This document shows, piece after piece, positions 32,611 to 41,514 of a stretch of 64,000 nt of DNA. The translations under genes were made by a program, and so were the position numbers. The stretch is taken from NCBI RefSeq assembly GCF_035634895.1, contig NZ_DASQCC010000238.1, positions 1 through 64,000 on the forward strand, read 5' to 3'. The first letter of the stretch is position 1. Each line of letters begins with the position of its first letter. The stretch comes from Actinophytocola sp035634895. GTDB lineage: Bacteria; Actinomycetota; Actinomycetes; Mycobacteriales; Pseudonocardiaceae. The notes below the pieces were generated by a model. The model saw nothing but the letters and a program-made list of their open reading frames with translations, was not told where the DNA came from and ran no database searches.

Positions 32611-33648
32611 CGCGTGCTGGTCCAGGAACTCGTCCACGTACCGCCAGGTCGTGGTGCGGGCACGGCGGCCGGCCAGCACACCGAGGTGGCCGCCCGGCGC
32701 GGTCTCGAACCGCACCTTCGCCGCGTTCTCCAGCACGTCCACCAGCCGGCGGACGGCCCGCTGCGGCGCGATGCCGTCGCTCGTCCCCGCCACGACCAGC
32801 ACCGGCGCCTTCACCTCGCGCAGCGAGATCCGCCGCCCGCCGAAGTCGACCTCGCCGTTCGACAGGTCGTTGGAGCGGAAGAACCGGTGGTACATCTGCC
32901 CGAACGTCCGCCCGGGGTAGGCGATCATGTTGTCGGTGAAGCGATCCACGGCCTCGATCTGCGCCAGGAAGTCCCGGTCGTCGAGGTGGGACACGATCGC
33001 GTACGGCTTGGTCACCACCTTGTCGATGGCCGACAGCTGGAACACCCGCTTCACCAACGCCCGCGGCGCGCCACCCAGCACGCGGTAGACCGGCGTCAGG
33101 ATCCAGCCGTTGGTGATGTCCGCCAGCGGCTTGATGGGCGCCACCAGCGGGATCGCGGTCATGTCGATCGGCGCGGCGACCGTCGCGATCGAGGCGACCG
33201 GCAGGTCCGGCTGGTCGGCGTGGGTCAGCAGGGACAGGATCCCGCCGAGGCACCACGAGACCAGGTGCACCGGCGCGCCGCCGGCGTCCTTGCTCACCGC
33301 GCGGATCGTCCTCGGCAGCACCTCGTTGATCCAGTGCTCCAGGCCGAGCCCGCGGTCGGAGAACCGCACGTTGCCGTAGTCGACCAGGTACAGCCGGCGG
33401 CCGCCGTCGACCAGGTGCTCCGCGAGGCTGCACCCCCGCCGCAGGTCGAAGCAGAACGCCGGCACCGCGAGCGGCGGCACGAGCAGCACCGGCTCGCCAG
33501 CACCGGCGCCGGTGAACCGGTAGACCGACCGGTTGGGGCCCTTGTCGATCAGCACGCGCGGCATGGGCCGCAGGTCCGCCACGCCGCCACGGAGGAACAT
33601 GTCCAGCGCGTTGGTCGTCGCGGTGGACAGCCGTTCGGTCACGCTCAT
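32599..33648 (-). CDS. PhaC-like alpha/beta hydrolase (class III PHA synthase-related)
   Basis: A 349-residue protein with the lipase-box variant SWCLGG, a cysteine nucleophile as in polyhydroxyalkanoate synthases, plus the acid in GTSDGIAP and the histidine in GGHLGVLAG. The N-terminal part has VPPLAVPAFCFDLRRGCSLA, typical of PhaC. It is shorter than most PhaC enzymes and has no phaE/phaR partner nearby, so it may be an acyltransferase or depolymerase-like relative. ATG 33648 is preceded by CAGTAT six nt upstream and no ribosome site, a possible leaderless start. Divergent from a DUF574 methyltransferase. Confidence 0.8.
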   Translation of the reverse strand: MSVTERLSTATTNALDMFLRGGVADLRPMPRVLIDKGPNRSVYRFTGAGAGEPVLLVPPLAVPAFCFDLRRGCSLAEHLVDGGRRLYLVDYGNVRFSDRGLGLEHWINEVLPRTIRAVSKDAGGAPVHLVSWCLGGILSLLTHADQPDLPVASIATVAAPIDMTAIPLVAPIKPLADITNGWILTPVYRVLGGAPRALVKRVFQLSAIDKVVTKPYAIVSHLDDRDFLAQIEAVDRFTDNMIAYPGRTFGQMYHRFFRSNDLSNGEVDFGGRRISLREVKAPVLVVAGTSDGIAPQRAVRRLVDVLENAAKVRFETAPGGHLGVLAGRRARTTTWRYVDEFLDQHAPLG

Positions 33649-33696
33649 GGGGCCATACTGCCGCCTGCGGCGCTCATTTGTCGCATAATGCACCGC

Positions 33697-34485
33697 ATGT
33701 CAGGAGACCGCCCGAGTTGGGCGCCCGAGTCGATCGACCTCGAACGTCCCAACGCCGCCCGCGTCTACGACTACCTCCTCGGCGGCGCCGCCAACTTCGA
33801 GACCGACCGCGTGTTCGCCGAGAAGCTGCTGGAGATGATGCCGCAGGCCAGGCCCGCGGCCAGGATGAACCGGGCGTTCCTGCGCCGCGCGGTGAAGTTC
33901 TGCGTGGCCGCCGGCATCGACCAGTTCCTCGACATCGGGTCCGGCGTGCCGACCGCGGGCAACGTGCACGAGATCGCGCCCGGCGCGCGGGTGCAGTACG
34001 TCGACAACGAGGCGGTGGCGGTCACCCACAGCGAGCTCCTGCTCAGGGACAACCCGAACGCGTCGTGCATGCTCGGCGACCTGACCGACCCGGAGCCGAT
34101 CCTCGCCGCGTCGGCGCTCGACTTCTCGCGGCCGGTCGCGCTGCTGATGGCCGCGGTGCTGCACTTCATCCCCGACGAGGCGGGCCCACGCGAGGCGGTG
34201 GCGCGGTACGTGTCGGTGCTCGCGCCCGGCAGCTACGTCGTCCTGTCGCACGGCGCGGAGCGCCCCACGACCCCCGCCCCCGCCGAGGTGGACCGGCTCT
34301 ACGAGACGTCGGCCAACCCCGGCGTGCGCCGGACCCCGGCGCAGATCAGCGCGTTCTTCGACGGCCTCGAGCTGGTCGAGCCCGGCCTGGTGTGGACGCC
34401 GGAGTGGCGTCCGGACTCCCCGGACGACGTCATCGACGACCCGCCGTCGTCGCTGGTGCTGGCCGGGGTGGCCCGTAAGCCCTGA
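33697..34485 (+). CDS. DUF574-family SAM-dependent methyltransferase
   Basis: A 262-residue protein of the actinobacterial DUF574 (Methyltransf_19) family, recognisable by SIDLERPNAARVYDYLLGGAAN at the N terminus, AGIDQFLDIGSGVPTAGNVH (SAM motif) and ELVEPGLVWTPEWRPD near the end. Function of the family is not established. ATG 33697 is chosen: CATAAT ends 7 nt before it and no ribosome site is seen; ATG 33688 is an alternative. A paralogue is encoded at 47781, sharing the same motifs. Its stop is 1 bp from the convergent cyclopropane-synthase-like gene. Confidence 0.87.
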   Translation: MSGDRPSWAPESIDLERPNAARVYDYLLGGAANFETDRVFAEKLLEMMPQARPAARMNRAFLRRAVKFCVAAGIDQFLDIGSGVPTAGNVHEIAPGARVQYVDNEAVAVTHSELLLRDNPNASCMLGDLTDPEPILAASALDFSRPVALLMAAVLHFIPDEAGPREAVARYVSVLAPGSYVVLSHGAERPTTPAPAEVDRLYETSANPGVRRTPAQISAFFDGLELVEPGLVWTPEWRPDSPDDVIDDPPSSLVLAGVARKP

Positions 34486-34486
34486 C

Positions 34487-35719
34487 TCACCAGTCCGGAC
34501 GCAGGGGCATGTGGGACGTGGTGCCGTCCAGCCGCACCGCGAGGACCTGGTGCAGCTGGATGTTGTTGATCTCGAAGCCCAGCCGCGAGCCGGCCATGTA
34601 CAGCCGCCACACCCGGGCGCGCTCCTCGCCGACCTCCTCGACCGCGTCGTCCCAGTGCTCGTCGAGGTTCGCGCACCAGGCGGTGAGCGTCTTCGCGTAG
34701 TGCTCGCGGAGGTTCTCCTCGTGCCGGACCTCGAACCCGTTGTCGTGGATGGCCGACAGGATGTGGCCGGGGCCGAGCAGCTCGCCGTCCGGGAACACGT
34801 ACCTGTTGAAGAAGCCCTTGATCCGCGACGGCCCCGTGTTGTCCGGCCGGGTGATGCAGTGGTTCAGCAACCGCCCGCCCGGCCGCAGCTTGTCGTGCAG
34901 CGACCGCACGTACGACGGCAGCGCCGCCGCGCCGATGTGCTCGGTCAGGCCGATGGAGCTGACCGCGTCGAACCCGCTCTCCGCCACGTCGCGGTAGTCC
35001 AGGTGCCGGACCTCGGCCAGGTCGGACAGGCCGGACTCGGCGATCTTCTTCTGCGCCCACTCCGCCTGCTTGCGGGACAGTGTCACGCCGAGCGCACGCA
35101 CGCCGTAGTGCCGTGCCGCGTGCATCACCATGCCGCCCCAGCCGCAACCCACGTCGAGCAGGCGCATTCCCTCACGCAGCCCCAGCTTCCGGGCCACCAG
35201 GTCGTGCTTGGTCCACTGGGCCTCCTCCAACGACGCGTCGGCGGTCGGGTACACCGCACACGTGTACGCCATCGACGGGCCCAGCACCCACTCGTAGAAC
35301 CGGTTGGACACGTCGTAGTGGTGGGTGATCGCCTCCTGGTCGCGGCGCCTGGAGTGCCGGCGGCCGTGCACGCGCGCCTCCCCGGCCGGCCGGCTGACCG
35401 GCCACCACAGCCGCGCGGCGCCGAGCCGCAGCGCCACCTGCGCGAACACCCTCGGCGAGACGTGGTCCACCACCGTCGAGGTCGCCATGCTCGACAGCGC
35501 GGTGTACATGTCGCCGTGGATGTCCAGCGCGCCGCTCACGTACGCCCTGGCCAGCCCCAGCTCACCCGGGGCCGACGCGAGATAGGACAGCGCGATCGGC
35601 GACCGCAGGTCTATCCGCACCGGCGCGCCCCGGTCACCTGTCTGGCTTCCGTCGTAAGCGGTGAACTCCAGTGGCGCACTACGCCCGACCGCACTCTCGA
35701 TGATCTCCGCAAGCCGCAT
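34487..35719 (-). CDS. Cyclopropane-fatty-acid-synthase-like methyltransferase
   Basis: A 410-residue enzyme that would methylate unsaturated acyl chains of phospholipids with SAM. Key segments are ITHHYDVSNRFYEWVLGPSM, LLDVGCGWGGMVMHAARHYG (SAM site), SSIGLTEHIGAAALPSYVRS and a C-terminal VWRLYMAGSRLGFEINNIQL. It follows a FAD oxidoreductase gene by 65 bp. Such pairs make 10-methyl (tuberculostearic-type) acids in actinomycetes, called tmsB/tmsA or bfaB/bfaA: the methyltransferase forms a 10-methylene chain and the flavoprotein reduces it. That role is inferred from the pairing; ordinary cyclopropanation is the alternative. Confidence 0.83.
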   Translation of the reverse strand: MRLAEIIESAVGRSAPLEFTAYDGSQTGDRGAPVRIDLRSPIALSYLASAPGELGLARAYVSGALDIHGDMYTALSSMATSTVVDHVSPRVFAQVALRLGAARLWWPVSRPAGEARVHGRRHSRRRDQEAITHHYDVSNRFYEWVLGPSMAYTCAVYPTADASLEEAQWTKHDLVARKLGLREGMRLLDVGCGWGGMVMHAARHYGVRALGVTLSRKQAEWAQKKIAESGLSDLAEVRHLDYRDVAESGFDAVSSIGLTEHIGAAALPSYVRSLHDKLRPGGRLLNHCITRPDNTGPSRIKGFFNRYVFPDGELLGPGHILSAIHDNGFEVRHEENLREHYAKTLTAWCANLDEHWDDAVEEVGEERARVWRLYMAGSRLGFEINNIQLHQVLAVRLDGTTSHMPLRPDW

Positions 35720-35784
35720 GAATCCTCACTCCTCCCCTGACCCGGACGCCTTATCGTGCCGACTGTTCGCTCCGCAAGCTCCGC

Positions 35785-37152
35785 TCACTGGTTCCGCACG
35801 CACTTCGCGTACAGGTCCGGGAGCCGGCCGTTCGGGTCGTACGCCTCCTTGAGCTTCCGGTACGTCGCACCGTCGTACGCCGACCAGAACTCATCCTCTT
35901 CGAAGTAGGAAGTGGAGTACAGCGACTTGTGCCCGCCGAGCTCGGTGACCTTGCTCTCGACGAGCCGGTTGTACGTCCCGTCCTCCTCGCCGGGTCCTAA
36001 CTCGACGGTCGCCCAGAATCCTACGTTCACGAACAGCTGGTCGACCTCCATGGGGTACAGCGACCACGCCGACCTCAGTTGTATCGGGCACAGCCACACC
36101 GGGCTGATCCCGATCTCCTTGTCGAAGAAGTCGAGGAACTCCGCCAGCCGCGACACCGGGACCTCCACGTCCTGGATGACCGGCTCGCGCGGCGGTTCCT
36201 TCCGCAGCTTCGCGAACCGGTCATATATCCGGTACCGGCGGTCCAGCGCGACGATCTTCCGGTACACGTCGGACCGCAGGTACCGGCGCGGCCACAGCCG
36301 CCGAACGACCGGGTTCTGCACGCCGAGCGCCTTCGAGCACCAGAACCAGTCGGTGTCCCAGCGCCACAGGTAGTCGCGGATCGTGAGATGGTCGGTCAAC
36401 CGGTCCCGGACGGACCGGTAGAAGATCTGTTGCCCGGTGTAGTCGGACAGCTGGGGCGCGGTGTCCGTGTAGCCGCCGAGCGTGAGGTAGAGCTCGTCGC
36501 GGCCGAACATGACGCCGTCGATGAAGTCGACTTTTTCGTCCCGGTAGGTCCGGTTCGCGCAGATTTCTTCGATGGCGGCGGCACATGCGGCCGCATCGGT
36601 GAAGCGGACGTGCCGCAGGCGGACGAACGGGGCGACCTGCTCCAGCTCGATCCGCAACCGCAGCGTGTAGCCGAGCGTGCCGTACGAGTTGGGGAAGCCG
36701 CGGTACAGGTCGGCGTGCTCGTTGTCCGGTGTGACGTGGATGACCTCGCCGTCCGGGGTCAGGATGTCCATGTCCAGCACGGACTCGTGCGGCATGCCGT
36801 TGCGGAACGACGTCGACTCGATGCCCAGCCCGGCGACCGCGCCGCCCAGCGTGATGGTCTTGAGCTGCGGGACCACGTACGGCATCAGGCCGTGCGGCAG
36901 GGTGGCGTCGACCAGGTCCTCGTACGTGGTCATGCCGCCGACGTCGGCCGTCCGCGCGTCGGTGTCCACGTCGAGGACGCCGGTGAAGGCACTGACGTCG
37001 ATGCCGGCACGGCCGGGTGGTTCGCGGAAGCGGAACAGGTTCGAGGTCGGCTTCGCCAACCGGATGGGATCCCCGGCGGGCCGGGCGGCCAACCGCGCGC
37101 GCAGGTCGGCGACGGCACGATCGTGGGAAATCCGTGCAGGTGAGCGGGTCAC
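35785..37152 (-). CDS. FAD-binding oxidoreductase (DHCR24-like), partner of the CFA-type methyltransferase
   Basis: A 455-residue flavoprotein of the FAD_binding_4 family. The N-terminal part has DPIRLAKPTSNLFRFREPP, the flavin segment VVPQLKTITLGGAVAGLGIE, and FPNSYGTLGYTLRLRIELEQ. The C-terminal half (DVEVPVSRLAEFLDFFDKEI, LYPMEVDQLFVNVGFWATVE, PDLYAKC) resembles sterol delta24-reductase relatives. With the adjacent methyltransferase it would reduce a 10-methylene lipid intermediate. Given the sterol genes elsewhere in the window, a sterol reductase role is a weaker alternative. GTG 37152 has TAACAT ending 7 nt upstream, a probable leaderless start. Confidence 0.8.
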   Translation of the reverse strand: MTRSPARISHDRAVADLRARLAARPAGDPIRLAKPTSNLFRFREPPGRAGIDVSAFTGVLDVDTDARTADVGGMTTYEDLVDATLPHGLMPYVVPQLKTITLGGAVAGLGIESTSFRNGMPHESVLDMDILTPDGEVIHVTPDNEHADLYRGFPNSYGTLGYTLRLRIELEQVAPFVRLRHVRFTDAAACAAAIEEICANRTYRDEKVDFIDGVMFGRDELYLTLGGYTDTAPQLSDYTGQQIFYRSVRDRLTDHLTIRDYLWRWDTDWFWCSKALGVQNPVVRRLWPRRYLRSDVYRKIVALDRRYRIYDRFAKLRKEPPREPVIQDVEVPVSRLAEFLDFFDKEIGISPVWLCPIQLRSAWSLYPMEVDQLFVNVGFWATVELGPGEEDGTYNRLVESKVTELGGHKSLYSTSYFEEDEFWSAYDGATYRKLKEAYDPNGRLPDLYAKCVRNQ

Positions 37153-37194
37153 GCAGTCGATGTTAACCCTGATTCGGTCGCGTGACCCGCTGGT

Positions 37195-37989
37195 CTATCC
37201 CACCCTCTGGTACTCCTCGAACAACTCGGTCACATAGGCGAGGAACAGCCCGGCGATCCCGAACACTCCCGCGATCGGGTGGAGCTGCGCGAAGCCGTAG
37301 GCCAGCTCGCAGCCCCGGTACGACGGGGCCGACTCCGCCACGTCGGTGAACCAGTCGTAGAACGGCACCCGCTCGCGGGCGAGGCCCGGATCGATCAGCG
37401 GACCGTAGAACGCGAGCAGGTCCAGCGCGAACGGCCGGTTCCGCAGTGCCCACCGGTACATCTCGGAGAACTGGTAGAACCGCCACTCCACCGCGGTCGC
37501 GGGTACGCCGCGTGCCTCGGCCACGGCGTTGCCGTACTCCGTGGACGCCTGCTCGGCCTCGCTCCACGCCCGGTCGTGCGCGGACCGCGTGGTGAGCTGC
37601 CCGGTCGACAGGCGCGTCAGGTAGCTGGCCCACTTCGTCGCGCCGGGGTTGCCACCCGTGTCCGCCGACCGGCCCAGCGCGATCGCGATGCCACGCTGGA
37701 TACCCTCCACGATGCCCGCGTCCACATAGGACACCCAGGTGTCCGGTGCCCCGAGGTGCCGGTCCACGAAGAACGTGATGACACCCTCGATGTTGCGCCA
37801 GCGGTCACCGGCGCCCAGGGCCGCCGCGGGACCGGACTGCATGTCCCGCACGAAGCCCAGCCGCTCGGGCATGGACATCTGGTTGATCTCGTCGTAGGAG
37901 CAGTCCAGAGTGGACGCACAGTCGGGTGCCGCGGCGACGGGTGTCGCCAGGCCGACCAGCAACGCCGCCACGAGCCCGATCACCTTCAT
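37195..37989 (-). CDS. Secreted protein of unknown function coupled to the X-Pro peptidase
   Basis: A 264-residue protein that I do not recognise. It has a signal peptide (MKVIGLVAALLVGLATPVAAAP) and then cysteines in DCASTLDCS and one in YRGCELAYG that could form disulfides. The body is helix-rich (MPERLGFVRDMQSG, AVEWRFYQFSEMYRWALRNR). The C-terminal AGVFGIAGLFLAYVTELFEE is hydrophobic and may be a membrane or packing helix. ATG 37989 overlaps the peptidase stop as ATGA, so the two secreted proteins are translationally coupled. A role as partner or inhibitor of the peptidase is possible but unsupported. Confidence 0.78.
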   Translation of the reverse strand: MKVIGLVAALLVGLATPVAAAPDCASTLDCSYDEINQMSMPERLGFVRDMQSGPAAALGAGDRWRNIEGVITFFVDRHLGAPDTWVSYVDAGIVEGIQRGIAIALGRSADTGGNPGATKWASYLTRLSTGQLTTRSAHDRAWSEAEQASTEYGNAVAEARGVPATAVEWRFYQFSEMYRWALRNRPFALDLLAFYGPLIDPGLARERVPFYDWFTDVAESAPSYRGCELAYGFAQLHPIAGVFGIAGLFLAYVTELFEEYQRVG

Positions 37990-39833
37990 GTCCGGCCCAC
38001 CAACGGAAGCGTCACCGAGGACCTGCCCGGGTCGACGGTCAGCCGGGTGCCGGGGTCGGGGCGGAGGGTGAAGTTCCGGTCCGTGGACACGACCACGAGC
38101 CCGATCCGGTGTCCTGCCGGGAAGATGTAGTCGTCCGGCTCGAGCGGCCAGGTGAACGTGTACTCCCGGCCCTGCACGATCGGGGTGCTGCGGTCGCGGC
38201 CGTTGCGGTTCTGCACGTCCGTCCAGCCGCGCGTGACCGTCTTCCTGGTGCCGTCCGGGGCGTAGTCGACCAGCAGCGCGGTCAGGTTCGCCGCGTACCG
38301 GTTGTCGACGGACGCACGCAGCGCCACCGACGGCGTGCCACTCAGGTGGGCCGGACCCGACAGCGGCGCGGACAGGTACGCCAGCCGGTTCGGGTTCGCC
38401 GTGTCGGGGTTCGGGACCAGCGACACGTCGGTGTCGAGGGTCTTGCCGGAGTCCACGAACGACTGCCGGGGACCGCCGCCCGACCGCGTGGCCAGCCCGC
38501 CGGGGTCCGTCGCGTTCGGCGACGACAGCTTCAGCGTGCTGTTCCGCGCCCCGGGCACCGGCCAGTTCGCGTACTTCTCGTACGTGCCGTCCGGACGCTG
38601 GATGTCGGCCGCGGGCTCGGCCATGATCCCGTTCTGGACGCCGAACAGCCAGTAGTCCATCCAGCGGTTCAGGGTCACCTGGTAGTCGGAGGCGCCGGTC
38701 GGGCCGCCGTGGCCGCCCCTGTGCAGCCAGATCTTGCGCGGCACGTGGTACCTGGTCAGCTGAGCCCACCAGGACGCGTACGCCGTGGGCATGACGTTGT
38801 AGTCCTCGAGACCGTGGACGACGAACACGCTCGCCCTGATGCCCTTGGCGCGATGCAGGTAGTCCCGCTCGTTCCAGTACGCGTTGTAGTCGCCGGTGGT
38901 CCGATCGGCGTACTGCAACAGCGCGTCGGTGATGTGCCGGCACTTCTCGACGCGGTCCGGGCCCTCGACGTAGTACCCCAGCACGTCCAGGTCCTCGCCC
39001 AGGAAGTCGTTCTCACCCTGGCCGGAGACGTTCGAGTGCGGCGCGCGGACCAGGCCGTTCGCCCGGTAGTAGTCGTACCAGCTGGCGATCGCGGAGGTCG
39101 GCACGATCGTGCGCAGGCCCTCGACACCGGTCGTCGCGACCTGGTTCGGCAGCGTGCCGTTGTAGGAGGTGCCGACCATGCCCACGTCACCGGTGGTCCA
39201 GTCGGCGGCCACGGGCTCGCCGGCCTCGTTGTAGGCCCTGGCCCGGCCGTTCAGCCAGTCGATCACCGCCTTGGTGCCGAGCGTCTCCTTCATGTCACCG
39301 ACCGTGGGACACCCGTCGGAGAACCCGGTGCCGATCGACTCGCCGAGCACGACCGCGTACCCACGCGGCACCCAGTAGTTGTCCAGGGCGCCGGGCAGGT
39401 CTGGTTGCGGCCGGGCGCCGGTTGGGGTTCCGGCGTCCCGGGCCGCGAAGGGCTGGATCCCTTCCTGTGGTAGTACGGAAAAATCGACGTTGTGGTTCTC
39501 TCCGCCGCCCGTGTTGTAGCGGTACGGGCTGTGCTCGAAGATCACCGGGACCTTGATGCCCCGCGTCTCGGTCTCACCCGGCCGCGACAGCCGGACGCGC
39601 ACCCGGTCCAGGACGCCGTCGAGGTCACTGTCGACCGTGGTCTGGACGAAGAGGGTCTCCTCGACCGCGTTGGCCAGGTCGAACTGGGGGGACGAGACCC
39701 CGTTCTCCAGCTTCAGCCAGGATGGCGGCGCCGGCCGGTCGTGCCGCGCCGGCGTCGCCGCCACGGGTGTCACCGCGACCAGCGGCAGCACCACCGTGAG
39801 CGCGAACAGGACGATTCCGCGGGGTGTTCGCAT
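37986..39833 (-). CDS. Secreted X-Pro dipeptidyl-peptidase (S15/CocE family)
   Basis: A 615-residue exported serine hydrolase. The signal peptide ends near VTPVAATPA. The catalytic domain has YAVVLGESIGTGFSDGCPTV, the nucleophile in VGMVGTSYNGTLPNQVA and HRGGHGGPTG with the candidate histidine; the C-terminal beta-jellyroll shows DNRYAANLTALLVDYAPDG and VVSTDRNFTLRPDPGTRLTV. Such enzymes cleave X-Pro dipeptides from peptides; esterase activity (CocE) is the alternative. ATG start 39833. It is upstream of and coupled to the small secreted protein. Confidence 0.9.
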   Translation of the reverse strand: MRTPRGIVLFALTVVLPLVAVTPVAATPARHDRPAPPSWLKLENGVSSPQFDLANAVEETLFVQTTVDSDLDGVLDRVRVRLSRPGETETRGIKVPVIFEHSPYRYNTGGGENHNVDFSVLPQEGIQPFAARDAGTPTGARPQPDLPGALDNYWVPRGYAVVLGESIGTGFSDGCPTVGDMKETLGTKAVIDWLNGRARAYNEAGEPVAADWTTGDVGMVGTSYNGTLPNQVATTGVEGLRTIVPTSAIASWYDYYRANGLVRAPHSNVSGQGENDFLGEDLDVLGYYVEGPDRVEKCRHITDALLQYADRTTGDYNAYWNERDYLHRAKGIRASVFVVHGLEDYNVMPTAYASWWAQLTRYHVPRKIWLHRGGHGGPTGASDYQVTLNRWMDYWLFGVQNGIMAEPAADIQRPDGTYEKYANWPVPGARNSTLKLSSPNATDPGGLATRSGGGPRQSFVDSGKTLDTDVSLVPNPDTANPNRLAYLSAPLSGPAHLSGTPSVALRASVDNRYAANLTALLVDYAPDGTRKTVTRGWTDVQNRNGRDRSTPIVQGREYTFTWPLEPDDYIFPAGHRIGLVVVSTDRNFTLRPDPGTRLTVDPGRSSVTLPLVGRT

Positions 39834-40055
39834 CGTGCCTCCGTACGAGCAGCAGGGCGGAAAGCGCTGTCATAGTACGGCCAACCACGATGTTTGTCTG
39901 TTCCGTGCGAATTGGTCTAGCATCGCACTTGCAAACCCACCGGTACCCGGTCGGTTTGCGACCTGGCCTCGGCGGCCGCCACCGCCGGGGCCTTGTCAAC
40001 CTCCGCCTACCCCTGCTCGGTTGCTGCGCAACCTCGCCGGGTCGGTTGATCCATG
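39834..40055. other. Intergenic region upstream of the X-Pro peptidase gene
   Basis: Left part of a 526-bp gap. Holds the promoter of the peptidase (AT-richer around 39870-39930) and short fragments such as CAACCTCGCCGGGTCGGTTG that look like decayed copies of the array that begins at 40095. No gene seen. Confidence 0.4.
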
Positions 40056-40092
40056 CTGGGGGGCCGAGCCCCCCAAACCCCCCACGGTGCGG
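40056..40092 (-). repeat. Dispersed G-rich element, copy 1
   Basis: Read on the minus strand it is CCGCACCGTGGGGGG-TTT-GGGGGG-CTCGG-CCCCCC, preceded by GGAACCGA. The same order of blocks occurs at 54258 on the plus strand. The GGGGGG...CCCCCC part can form a hairpin. Confidence 0.6.
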
Positions 40093-40094
40093 TC

Positions 40095-40340
40095 GGTTCC
40101 TGACCCAGCGGAGTTGGCCTGGGTGGTGGTTCCTGGCCCAGCGAGGTGGGCTTGGGTGGTTCCTGGCTTCGCGAGGTTGGCTGGGCGGTGGTTCCTGGCT
40201 CAGCCGGTTGGTCTGAGTGGTCGTTCCTGGCCCAGCGAGGTGGGCTTGGGGGTTCCTGGCTTCGCGAGGTTGGCTTCGTTCGTGGGCGCCCAGCGCGGTT
40301 CGCTTGGGGTGGTTCCTGACTCAGCGAAGTTGGCTTGTGT
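40095..40340. repeat. Degenerate tandem array of ~28-33-bp units behind the fadE19-like gene
   Basis: About eight units beginning GGTTCCTGGCYCAGCGAGGT follow each other at 28-37 bp intervals, with variants CTTCGCGAGGTTGGC and CCCAGCGAGGTGGGC alternating. One unit has lost its GGTTCC start. The array ends 20 bp from the stop of the minus-strand dehydrogenase gene. No spacer diversity or leader typical of CRISPR. Confidence 0.72.
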
Positions 40341-40359
40341 GCGTGCTTTCCGTCCTTGT

Positions 40360-41514
40360 TTATCGGAGGCCCAGTTCTCGGGCTATCAGCATGCGTTGGA
40401 CCTCGCTGGTGCCCTCGCCTATCTCCAGGATCTTGGCGTCGCGGTAGAAGCGGCCGACCGGGGACTCGTTCATGAAGCCGTAGCCGCCGAAGATCTGGGT
40501 TGCGTCACGGGCGTTGTCCATGGCCGCGTTGGAGGCGACCAGTTTCGCGATCGCGGCCTCTCGCTTGAACGGCTGGCCGCGCAGCATCTTCGCGGCGGCC
40601 GCGTAGTAGGCGAGGCGGGCGGTGTGCGCGCGGGCCTCCATGTCCGCGATCTTGAACTGGATCGCCTGGTAGTGGCCGATCGTGTGCCCGAAGGCCTCCC
40701 GCTCGTGCGCGTACCGCACACACTCGTCCACGCAACCCTGTGCCAGCCCGACGGAGACGGCCGCGATCGCGATCCGGCCCTCGTCCAGGATGGACAGGAA
40801 CTGGGCGTAGCCCCGGCCACGCTGGCCGAGCAGGTTCTCCACCGGGACTCGACAGTCCGAAAAGGACAGTTCATGTGTGTCCGAGCAGTTCCAGCCGACC
40901 TTGGAGTAGCTCTTCGACACCGAGAAGCCGGGCGTGCCGCTCGGCACGATGATCGCGGAGATCTCCTTGTGCCCGTTGTCGGCCCTGCCGGTGACGGCGG
41001 TCGCGGTGACCAGGCCGGTGATCCTCGTGCCGGAGTTGGTGATGAACGCCTTGGAGCCGTTGATGACCCACTGGCCGTCCCGCTCGACGGCGGTGGTCAG
41101 CGTCGCGCCGGCGTCCGAGCCGCCACCCGGCTCGGTGAGCCCGAAGGCGCCGAGCAACTCGCCGGAACACAGCCTCGGCAGCCACTCCCGCTTCTGCTCC
41201 TCGGTACCGAACCGGTAGATCGGCATGGCGCCGAGGGAGACGCCGGCCTCGACGGTGATCGCGACGGACGAGTCGACGCGCGCCAGTTCCTCCAGCGTCA
41301 CACACACGGCGAGGAAGTCGCCGCCCATGCCGCCGTACTCCTCAGGGAACGGCAGGCCGAACAGTCCCATCCGGCCCATCTTCGCCACGATCTCGTAGGG
41401 GAACTCGGCCTTCTCGTAGAGGTCGCCGATGACCGGCGCGACCTCCTCGCGGGCGAACTCCTCCACGGTCTTCCGCAACGTGTCGTGCTCTTCGGAGAGC
41501 CGGAAGTCGATCAT
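40360..41514 (-). CDS. fadE19: Acyl-CoA dehydrogenase, FadE19/isovaleryl-CoA type
   Basis: A 384-residue dehydrogenase. FGLPFPEEYGGMGGDFLAVC, LGAFGLTEPGGGSDAGATLT, INGSKAFITNSGTRITGLVT, and the C-terminal QIFGGYGFMNESPVGRFYRD with ILEIGEGTSEVQRMLIAREL are all present, including the catalytic glutamate region near the end. It sits last in an operon with biotin-dependent carboxylase genes, the order accD1-accA1-fadE19 known from mycobacterial leucine degradation, where it would oxidise isovaleryl-CoA to 3-methylcrotonyl-CoA. ATG 41514 overlaps the accA1 stop as ATGA. Confidence 0.88.
   Translation of the reverse strand: MIDFRLSEEHDTLRKTVEEFAREEVAPVIGDLYEKAEFPYEIVAKMGRMGLFGLPFPEEYGGMGGDFLAVCVTLEELARVDSSVAITVEAGVSLGAMPIYRFGTEEQKREWLPRLCSGELLGAFGLTEPGGGSDAGATLTTAVERDGQWVINGSKAFITNSGTRITGLVTATAVTGRADNGHKEISAIIVPSGTPGFSVSKSYSKVGWNCSDTHELSFSDCRVPVENLLGQRGRGYAQFLSILDEGRIAIAAVSVGLAQGCVDECVRYAHEREAFGHTIGHYQAIQFKIADMEARAHTARLAYYAAAAKMLRGQPFKREAAIAKLVASNAAMDNARDATQIFGGYGFMNESPVGRFYRDAKILEIGEGTSEVQRMLIARELGLR

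Noticed and set aside
31642..33690. Long open frame on the plus strand running from ltp2 through the antisense of the PhaC-like gene into the methyltransferase
   Set aside because: Only the part from 33697 has methyltransferase motifs; the rest is out of frame or antisense to real genes.
40095..40340. CRISPR array
   Set aside because: Units are adjacent without unique spacers, are degenerate, and no cas gene is present.
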